A stretch of DNA of 63,420 nt from Zobellella denitrificans (lineage in GTDB: Bacteria > Pseudomonadota > Gammaproteobacteria > Enterobacterales > Aeromonadaceae). The stretch is from positions 1 through 63,420 of the forward strand of contig NZ_NMUO01000010.1 of assembly GCF_002237365.1 (NCBI RefSeq), written 5' to 3'. The first letter of the stretch is position 1. Every line of letters starts with the position of its first letter. Below the pieces are notes generated by a model. It made no database searches. It was not told the origin of the DNA and was given only the letters and a program-made list of their open reading frames with translations. Shown piece by piece: positions 57,571 to 63,420 of the stretch. The position numbers and the translations under genes are program-made.

Positions 57571-58080
57571 ATGGGCAGACACCAGGCTCCCCGCTTTGTG
57601 GCCGACGCCATGCTGGGGCGGCTGGCGCGCTGGCTGCGGGTGCTGGACTACGACACCTGCTACCAACCCGAACTGGACGACCACCAACTGGTGGAACTGG
57701 CCAATGCCGAAGGGCGGATACTGCTCACCCGGGACAGGCACCTGGTACGCTTTCTGCGCCCGGCCCGGGTCCTGCTGATAGACGCATCGGTTCCCCTGGA
57801 ACAGCTGGAGCAGGTGATCCTGGCTTGCCGGCTCCCACCGCCGACGGCACTGTTCCGCCGTTGCCTGCTGTGCAACACCCCCCTGTGCCCGGCCCGGGCC
57901 GGGGAGCTGAGCGGCCACCCGCCGCCACTGCCCCCCGAGGGCATGGCGCCGGTGTTCCAGTGCCCCCGTTGCCGCCGCCTGTACTGGTCGGGCTCCCATA
58001 CCCGGCGGATGCGCGAGGCGCTGTACCGCGCCCTGCCCGGCTGGCTGAATCGCAACGGCGGTGACTGCCTGGCTGACTGA
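57571..58080 (+). CDS. Mut7-C family protein (PIN-like nuclease domain plus zinc ribbon)
   Basis: A 169-residue cytosolic protein. The N-terminal part (RFVADAMLGRLARWLRVLDYDT, about 8-29, then ILLTRDRHL) is the PIN-like Mut7-C domain with two conserved Asp. The C-terminal part has two Cys pairs (CLLC and CPRC) forming a zinc ribbon. Nuclease activity is predicted for the family but the substrate is unknown. It follows the small acidic protein gene by 90 bp. Confidence 0.87.
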   Translation: MGRHQAPRFVADAMLGRLARWLRVLDYDTCYQPELDDHQLVELANAEGRILLTRDRHLVRFLRPARVLLIDASVPLEQLEQVILACRLPPPTALFRRCLLCNTPLCPARAGELSGHPPPLPPEGMAPVFQCPRCRRLYWSGSHTRRMREALYRALPGWLNRNGGDCLAD

Positions 58081-58227
58081 AACCCTACCTGCAGGCCGAG
58101 AGTCGCCTTCCCCCATCAGAACAAGCCGGCAGCGCTTTACCGACACTCAGCATAGATATGTGAGTTATTTTCAACTCAGTCTCATATGCAAAAAAAATAT
58201 AACCAACCTCGCGCCTGTATTGCGGTC

Positions 58228-58256
58228 GATACACTATCATTCAGGCTGTAGATAAT
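58228..58256 (+). promoter_or_regulatory. Possible promoter of the riboswitch transcript
   Basis: GATACA and GATAAT are 17 bp apart, about 40 bp upstream of the riboswitch core. The match is moderate. Further upstream, TGAGTT and AACTCA (58160-58178) form a small inverted repeat. Confidence 0.35.
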
Positions 58257-58295
58257 AATCATACCTTTACATTGTTATCGCCCGATGCCCAAGGG

Positions 58296-58378
58296 TGAGA
58301 CAACTAGCCAAAGCCACACCCGTAGCGATACGGGGCCGGAAAGCCAAGGGTCTCCTTGAGACAGCCGGGTTGCCTAGA
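58296..58378 (+). promoter_or_regulatory. c-di-GMP-I (GEMM) riboswitch-like RNA
   Basis: The order of elements fits the GEMM-I aptamer: GCCAAAGCC (58308-58316, GCAAACC-like), a P2 stem CCCGTA/TACGGG (58319-58324, 58329-58334) closed by a GNRA loop GCGA, GGAAAGCC (58338-58345; consensus GCAAAGCC), a P3 arm GGGTCTC-CTT-GAGACAGCC, and the 3' end CCGGGTTGCC (58365-58374). CTAG on both sides (58304-58307, 58374-58377) can pair as P1. One base in the GCAAAGCC motif differs. Transcript proceeds to an exported protein at 58497. AGGC/GCCT (58482-58495) flank the GGAG ribosome site, a possible switchable helix. Confidence 0.75.
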
Positions 58379-58496
58379 GTTTTTATTGGTTCTTTTGAAG
58401 AGTGTTATTGGATGATACAGAGCTGAATTTGGTATCTAGCCAGCCACCATCCGCCACTCTTTGGCGACCTAAAAAAGCAAGGCATGGAGGCCTAAA

Positions 58497-59141
58497 ATGA
58501 AAAACCCACACATAGCTTTACTGGCAACCACGTTCATTTCTTTCTCTGCATTACCCTTTGAATCAGAGGTTGAAATAGTATCTCCCAAAGGAATCGTATA
58601 TAGCAACTTTCCTGACAACATAAATGTAAAACTAGAAATATCCCTATTAAATCCAAACAATAACAACTGCATGACATCAGCCATCAGCGAAATAAAAGTA
58701 GAAGCCAAGCATGAAAATCAGCAAGACTTCAGTATTATCCATAGCAACTCCACCCCAGCTTTAGATAACAATTGCCCTGACAGCTACAACTTTGATTGGT
58801 ATGTAACGGAAATAGGAGATTATCAACTGATCGTATCCACCAAACACGGAAATGATTATGGTTATGATGAAGAGACAGTTACTTTTGGTATGATTTCAGC
58901 AGAATACCCCGCACCACCTTCAGTAGCAAATGGAATAATAAATAATGATGAGTTCTACAAAACAATCCCCGGGAAAATACGCGGATGCATAATATCCAAG
59001 ATTGCGGGCGTGCATGCCAGCGCAAAAGATGATGACTATCATTACGGCCCTAAAGGTGGACCATATGATGAGGACTTAATAGCGAGTGATATAAATGCCT
59101 TCTATAGCGATTGCTTATCAAGCACTCAATCAAAAAAATAG
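58497..59141 (+). CDS. Exported protein of unknown family, AT-rich, downstream of a c-di-GMP riboswitch
   Basis: A 214-residue precursor. The first 20 or so residues (MKNPHIALLATTFISFSALP) look like a signal peptide. The middle part (about 25-130) has beta-rich repeats (EVEIVSPKGIVYSNFP, DYQLIVSTKHGND), and the C-terminus ends in a Cys-containing segment. Four cysteines could form disulfides. GGAGG lies 6 bp before the ATG. Base use is strikingly AT-rich with A/T third positions, unlike every neighbour, so recent acquisition is likely. The riboswitch suggests control by c-di-GMP and a surface or matrix role. I do not recognise it. Confidence 0.8.
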   Translation: MKNPHIALLATTFISFSALPFESEVEIVSPKGIVYSNFPDNINVKLEISLLNPNNNNCMTSAISEIKVEAKHENQQDFSIIHSNSTPALDNNCPDSYNFDWYVTEIGDYQLIVSTKHGNDYGYDEETVTFGMISAEYPAPPSVANGIINNDEFYKTIPGKIRGCIISKIAGVHASAKDDDYHYGPKGGPYDEDLIASDINAFYSDCLSSTQSKK

Positions 59142-59190
59142 TAACCCAAGCAATTTAGAAGCAAGCAGTTATTGGTTTTTATTAATAGCA

Positions 59191-59225
59191 GCTGTGGGGG
59201 GATATCCCCCCACAGCCCTTTATTG
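59191..59225. terminator. Bidirectional terminator with a 26-bp perfect palindrome
   Basis: GCTGTGGGGGGAT and its exact complement (59191-59216) form a 13-bp perfect palindrome arm pair. The plus strand continues CCTTTATTG; the minus strand leads into an AT-rich tail. It sits between the convergent riboswitch-linked gene and gabD. Confidence 0.75.
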
Positions 59226-60668
59226 TGAAATCCCGCCCAGGTTGATGTATTTGGTTTCCAGAAACTCCTCCAGGCCGATGCGCGCACCTTCCCGGCCCAG
59301 GCCGGATTCCTTGACCCCGCCGAAGGGGGACACCTCGTTGGAGATGATGCCCTCGTTCACCCCCACCATGCCCGATTCCAGCGCCTCGGCCACCCGGATC
59401 ACCCGGTTCAGATCCTTGGTGTAGAAGTAGGCGGCCAGGCCGAAGGGGGTGGCGTTGGCGCGGCGCACGGCCTCGGCCTCGTCCTGGAAGCGGAAGCAGG
59501 CCGCCACCGGGCCGAAGGTTTCCTCCTGGGCCAGTTGCATGCCTTCGTGGGCCTCGCGGATCACGGTGGGCTGATAGAAGGTACCGCCAAGTTCATGGCG
59601 CGCACCGCCACACACCAGTTGGCCGCCCTGGGCCAGGGCGTCCGCCACATGGCGCTCCACCTTGGCCAGCGCCGCCGGGTTGATCAGCGGCCCCTGCTGG
59701 GCGCCGGTAGTCAGGCCATCGGCCACCTTCATGGCGGACGCGGCCTCGGCCAGGCGGCTGACGAAGGCGTCGTAGATCCCGTCCTGCACGAAGAAGCGGT
59801 TGACGCACACGCAGGTCTGGCCGGTGTTGCGGAACTTGGAAGCCAGGGCCCCGGCCACGGCCGCGTCCAGATCCGCGTCGTCGAACACGATAAAGGGGGC
59901 GTTGCCACCCAGCTCCAGGGAGAGTTTTTTCACCGTGTCGGCGGCCCTGGCCATCAGCAGTTTGCCCACCCGGGTGGAGCCGGTAAAAGACAGCTTGCGC
60001 ACCGCCGGGCTCGCCATCATGGCCTCACCGATGGCCGGCGCATCGCCGGACACCAGGTTGAGCACCCCGGGTGGCATGCCCGCCCGCTCGGCCAGCACCG
60101 CCAGCGCATTGGCACAGAGGGGGGTTTCTTCCGAGGCCTTGGCCACGGCGGTGCAGCCGGCGGCGATGGCCGGCCCCACCTTGCGGGTGAGCATGGCGAA
60201 GGGGAAATTCCAGGGGGTGATGGCGGCGATGACACCCACCGGCTCCTTCACCACCCAAAGCCGGTTTTCCTGCCTGGGGCTGGGGATGGTTTCGCCGTAG
60301 GCGCGCTTGGCTTCTTCCGCGAACCATTCGAGGAAGCTGGCGGCATAGGCCACCTCGCCTTTGGCCTCGGTCAGGGGCTTGCCCTGCTCCAGCACCATCA
60401 GCTCGGCCAGTTCATCCTGGTGCTGCATCATCAGTTCATACCAGCGGCGCAGCACGGCGCCCCGCTCCTTGGGCGTGGTCTTGCGCCAGCTGACCAGGGC
60501 CCGCTCGGCGGCGGCGATGGCCTCGTCGGTTTCGGCGCCGCCGCAGCGGGCCACCCTGGCGATGACCTCGCCGCTGGCCGGGTTGCGCACCTCGTAACTG
60601 TCGGGGCTGGTACGCCACTGGCCGTCACAATACCAGCCGGTTTGCCACAGGGGGTTGGAAGTGTCCAT
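59220..60668 (-). CDS. gabD: Succinate-semialdehyde dehydrogenase
   Basis: A 482-residue ALDH-superfamily enzyme oxidising succinate semialdehyde to succinate with NAD(P). The TPWNFPFAMLTRK motif, Glu in LELGGNAPF and catalytic Cys in NTGQTCVCVNR (with the second Cys typical of GabD) are present, and it ends ETKYINLG. No gabT is adjacent. It could finish GABA breakdown started by the ureohydrolase operon at 30317, but the loci are 23 kb apart. Start has GGAGAG upstream. Confidence 0.93.
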   Translation of the reverse strand: MDTSNPLWQTGWYCDGQWRTSPDSYEVRNPASGEVIARVARCGGAETDEAIAAAERALVSWRKTTPKERGAVLRRWYELMMQHQDELAELMVLEQGKPLTEAKGEVAYAASFLEWFAEEAKRAYGETIPSPRQENRLWVVKEPVGVIAAITPWNFPFAMLTRKVGPAIAAGCTAVAKASEETPLCANALAVLAERAGMPPGVLNLVSGDAPAIGEAMMASPAVRKLSFTGSTRVGKLLMARAADTVKKLSLELGGNAPFIVFDDADLDAAVAGALASKFRNTGQTCVCVNRFFVQDGIYDAFVSRLAEAASAMKVADGLTTGAQQGPLINPAALAKVERHVADALAQGGQLVCGGARHELGGTFYQPTVIREAHEGMQLAQEETFGPVAACFRFQDEAEAVRRANATPFGLAAYFYTKDLNRVIRVAEALESGMVGVNEGIISNEVSPFGGVKESGLGREGARIGLEEFLETKYINLGGISQ

Positions 60669-60798
60669 CTCTCGCCTCTCCTTAAGGGGGAATATGCAGC
60701 CATTTCTTTTAGAAACAGTAACGTTACGTCATCGGCGAGTATAGGTGCAAGCGGGCACCCGGGGTGGGACCAGCAACCAAGGCCTGGCGCCGGCATAA

Positions 60799-60830
60799 AG
60801 AAAAGGCCGGGAGGGTTCCCGGCCTTGTCA
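60799..60830 (-). terminator. Intrinsic terminator of the AGCS symporter gene
   Basis: GGCCGGGA and TCCCGGCC stem (ACCC loop) followed by TTTTCTTT in the minus-strand transcript, about 30 bp past the stop. Confidence 0.82.
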
Positions 60831-60859
60831 CTCTTTGTCACTACAGCTGCTGGTCAGAC

Positions 60860-62353
60860 TTAGCTGCGCTCCACCTGGGCGTCGGCAACCACTTCGTCAC
60901 CCACGGCACCGGACTTGGCTTTCTTGTCCTTGACCCAGTGATCGGCGTTCTTGATGCCCAGCTTGGTGGGATCGAAGGTGGGATCCAGGCCCTTGGCCTT
61001 CTGCGCCTCATAGTCCTTCAGGGCGATCAGCGCCGGCTTTTGCAGCAGCAGGATGGCGACGATGTTCAGCCAGGCCATCAGACCCACACCGATGTCACCC
61101 AGGCCCCAGGCCAGCTCGGCAGTACGGACGGCGCCGTACACCACAGAGGCCATCAGTGCGATTTTGAGGGCGAAGATCAACCAGGGACGGTGTACCTGAC
61201 GGTTGATGTAGGCCACGTTGGTCTCGGCGATGTAGTAGTAGGCCAGGATGGTGGTAAAGGCGAAGAAGAACAGCGCCACCGCCACGAAGATGCTGCCGAA
61301 GCCAGGCATCACCGACTCGACCGCCGCCTGGGTGTAACCCGGGCCGGCAGACACGCCCGGCAGTTTTTCAACGATGGCTTCGCCGGCCTTGCCCATGACG
61401 TTGTAGGCACCGGTGATGATCACCATGAAGGCGGTGGCGGAGCATACGAACAGGGTGTCGATGTACACGGAGAAGCTCTGCACCAGACCCTGCTTGGCCG
61501 GGTGAGACACCTCGGCGGCGGCGGCGGCGTGAGGACCGGTACCCTGGCCCGCTTCGTTGGAGTAGATACCGCGCTTCACGCCCCACTCGATGGCCAGGCC
61601 CAGGATGGCACCGAAGCCGGCCTGCAGGCCGAAGGCGCTACCCACGATCAGGCTGATCACGCTGGGCAGCTGGCTGACGTTCATGATGATGATCACGAAG
61701 GCCACCAGGATATAGCCCAGCGCCATAAAGGGCACCACCACCTGGGTGAAGTGAGCGATACGCTTGATACCACCGAAGATGATCAGGCCCAGCAGCACCA
61801 CCACGGCGGCGGCAGACACTGAAGTGGGAATGCCGAAGGCATTCTCGATACCGGAAGCGATACTGTTGGCCTGTACGCCCGGCAGCAGCAGACCGCAGCC
61901 GATGATGGTGGCAAAGGCGAAGATCCAGGCGAACCACTTGATGCCCAGGCCTTTCTCGATGTAGTAGGCGGGACCGCCACGATACAATCCGTTGTCGTCT
62001 TTTTCCTTGTAGATCTGCGCCAGGGTCGACTCGATAAAGGCGGTACCGGCACCCAGGAAAGCCACGACCCACATCCAGAACACGGCACCGGGACCACCGA
62101 AGGTGATGGCGGTGGCCACACCGGCGATATTACCCGTACCAACGCGGCCGGACAGCGACAGCGCCAGGGCCTGGAAGGAGGAAATACCGGCGGGAGAGGA
62201 TTCGCCCTTGAACATCAGGCGGACCATTTCTTTGATGTGACGGACTTGCAGGAAGCGGGTACGCAGAGAAAAGTACAGACCTACACCCAGACACAGATAG
62301 ATCAGGGGCAGGCTCCAGATATAACCATTAATGGCATCGACTAATGCACTCAT
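60860..62353 (-). CDS. AGCS-family alanine/glycine:cation symporter
   Basis: A 497-residue inner-membrane transporter with about 11 helices. The signature GRVGTGNIAGVATAITFGGPGAVFWMW (about 70-96) and the second motif SNEAGQGTGPHAAAAAEVSHPAKQG (about 272-296) place it in the sodium:alanine symporter family. It imports alanine or glycine with sodium. No glycine riboswitch is seen upstream. It is monocistronic. Confidence 0.94.
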   Translation of the reverse strand: MSALVDAINGYIWSLPLIYLCLGVGLYFSLRTRFLQVRHIKEMVRLMFKGESSPAGISSFQALALSLSGRVGTGNIAGVATAITFGGPGAVFWMWVVAFLGAGTAFIESTLAQIYKEKDDNGLYRGGPAYYIEKGLGIKWFAWIFAFATIIGCGLLLPGVQANSIASGIENAFGIPTSVSAAAVVVLLGLIIFGGIKRIAHFTQVVVPFMALGYILVAFVIIIMNVSQLPSVISLIVGSAFGLQAGFGAILGLAIEWGVKRGIYSNEAGQGTGPHAAAAAEVSHPAKQGLVQSFSVYIDTLFVCSATAFMVIITGAYNVMGKAGEAIVEKLPGVSAGPGYTQAAVESVMPGFGSIFVAVALFFFAFTTILAYYYIAETNVAYINRQVHRPWLIFALKIALMASVVYGAVRTAELAWGLGDIGVGLMAWLNIVAILLLQKPALIALKDYEAQKAKGLDPTFDPTKLGIKNADHWVKDKKAKSGAVGDEVVADAQVERS

Positions 62354-63096
62354 ACTAACGTCCTTTGTTCTGATTTAGGATGTCTGCTTGGGCAGAACAT
62401 TGTCCTGACAGGGGCTTTCTATTAACGATCAAACCTAGTCCAATCGATAAGTGCAGAGAAAATTACTCCGCTATCCGGCTTAACACAAGTAGGACTACCG
62501 ATTAGAATTTCTTATCAATAGCACACCCGATGGTTAACAACAGGGCAACAGCCCGCAGCAAGCCGGTTACCCTGCTTATACCCCAGTCCCGCAAGAAACT
62601 TCAACCCATTGTTTTTAAAGAAATAAAATTAAAACACCCCGTTTACCACCCGGCTTCAAAAAAGCGCCTTCCGGTTTACATAAGGTAAAAACTGTCTGGG
62701 TTTTGCCACCGGTACAATTTTAAAATATGTAAGCAATATCACATTTTCATTTGCTAAAAAGTAAGCGGTTGTAAGTGGAATTAACAAGTCGTTCGCCAGA
62801 ACCAGCGTTTTTAATGAATAAAAAATCAACCGCAACAGTATAAAGTATCGTCATCCATGCCCCCCGCTCGCCGGCGTGGCCCCCAGAAGCTGCGCCACCG
62901 AAAAGCAACAACAATAGAGCAAAAGCAAAAAAAAAACGGAACACTGCTCCCCGCGCGGACCCCTCGCCCCGCCACTCAGGGCGGCAGGAAAACACCGCCC
63001 TGTGCAGATCTATGCCTTGCTGGTGAAGCGCAGGCGAGCCGCCCGCGCCCCAAGAGTGGTCGCCGCCCGAGTTTTACACCATGCGGTGCTCTTGCT
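62354..63096. other. 743-bp intergenic region, AT-rich
   Basis: Non-coding by inspection. 62400-62850 is unusually AT-rich and should hold the symporter promoter, but no hexamer pair stands out. A poly-A tract lies at 62929-62938. 62950-63096 is GC-rich and forms the region past the dipeptidase stop. No RNA motif was recognised. Confidence 0.45.
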
Positions 63097-63420
63097 CTAG
63101 CGGGGAAAAACCGCCACCTGCCGCTGCCAGCGCTGTTGCAGGCCGGGCAGTGACATGGCCCCGAACAGGGCCTGGGGAGCCTGGCTGTACCAGGCCCAGG
63201 ACTGGTTGCCGTAGTCGAAGTGCCACCACTCGCTGGGCAGGTTGGTGAAGCCGGCGCGGATCATCACGCTGTGCAGCAGGCGGCGGTTTTCGATCACCTC
63301 TCCCTCCCGCGGGCCGGGCCGGGCCACCGCCTCGAAGGCGGCGCTGTAGGACCAGGGGCTGATGTCGTCGAACTCGGTGCCCATGTCGAGCAGCCGTCCT
63401 TCGCCGTCGCACAGGGTCAC
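63097..63420 (-). CDS. VanX/DdpX-type D-alanyl-D-alanine dipeptidase, 3' part
   Basis: The C-terminal 107 residues of a zinc dipeptidase cut by the window edge; the 5' end is missing. DMGTEFDDISPWSY and NLPSEWWHFDYGNQSWAWY (EWWH with the zinc histidine) are the M15D signatures. It cleaves D-Ala-D-Ala. In most Gram-negative bacteria such enzymes recycle wall peptides and are not resistance factors. The visible GTG codon at the right edge is internal, not the start. Confidence 0.9.
   Translation of the reverse strand: MTLCDGEGRLLDMGTEFDDISPWSYSAAFEAVARPGPREGEVIENRRLLHSVMIRAGFTNLPSEWWHFDYGNQSWAWYSQAPQALFGAMSLPGLQQRWQRQVAVFPR

Noticed and set aside
62354-62560. Glycine riboswitch upstream of the AGCS symporter
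   Set aside because: Such genes often carry one, but no glycine-aptamer core was found on the minus strand.
62747-62995. 82-codon minus-strand frame with a hydrophobic stretch
   Set aside because: Spans an abrupt AT-rich to GC-rich transition, has no ribosome site and an unconvincing composition; too weak to call.
63097-63420. Vancomycin-resistance determinant (vanX)
   Set aside because: No vanH, vanA or regulators visible in the window; Gram-negative D-Ala-D-Ala dipeptidases are usually wall-recycling enzymes.

Overview
The window is a GC-rich gammaproteobacterial chromosome segment. Gene order (ribH-nusB-thiL-pgpA, glyA/nrdR/ribD/ribE/ribBA, aroQ-accB-accC-yhdT-panF-prmA-dusB-fis) and protein character point to a marine or brackish facultative anaerobe, most likely Aeromonadales of the Oceanimonas/Zobellella type. 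That placement is inference from gene order and sequence feel, not from a search. No prophage, transposase, CRISPR array, tRNA or rRNA was found.

Layout. 1-2474: edge of a possible membrane protein, then a free-standing EF-G paralogue (fusA). 2807-8382: a complete peptide-type ABC importer on the minus strand (fused double ATPase, binding protein, two permeases), with a palindromic repeat between the binding-protein and permease genes. 9063-11447: ribH-nusB-thiL-pgpA. 11841-15154: pflB and pflA, with a perfect FNR box upstream and a second copy of the same repeat between them. 15251-18147: chemoreceptor and EamA exporter. 18322-23669: a complete siaABCD c-di-GMP signalling operon followed by hutD-like, esterase and HopJ-family genes. 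23801-28574: ribBA, ribE, ribD, nrdR and glyA. The usual rib-nusB cluster is therefore split by about 12 kb of fermentation and signalling genes.

28851-30258: TorD-type chaperone, DUF2956 protein and YqaA. 30317-37383: a catabolic operon (ureohydrolase, aldehyde dehydrogenase, 57-residue membrane protein, NCS1 permease, GMC alcohol dehydrogenase) divergent from a LysR regulator. It looks built to oxidise a guanidino alcohol or aldehyde and release urea. 37595-42125: CBS/DUF294 nucleotidyltransferase-like regulator, DEDD exonuclease and acetyl-CoA synthetase. 42402-49489: aroQ-accB-accC, ridA-like, yhdT-panF, prmA, dusB-fis. 49586-57043: PAS-GGDEF cyclase, Spy-like Met-rich periplasmic protein, an mgtE remnant, secreted subtilase, short OpuAC-like lipoprotein, unknown lipoprotein and BCCT osmolyte transporter.

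57217-59216: a small acidic secreted protein, a Mut7-C protein, then an AT-rich island in which a c-di-GMP-I (GEMM) riboswitch-like RNA precedes an exported protein of unknown family. 59220-63420: succinate-semialdehyde dehydrogenase, AGCS amino-acid symporter and the 3' part of a VanX-type D-Ala-D-Ala dipeptidase.

Themes. c-di-GMP appears three times: SiaD, the PAS-GGDEF protein, and the riboswitch as a possible receptor. Acetate and pyruvate metabolism is represented by pflBA, acs and acc. Guanidino-compound use could link to gabD through GABA. Two dispersed palindromic repeat families and one G-rich inverted repeat sit in intergenic or intra-operon gaps.
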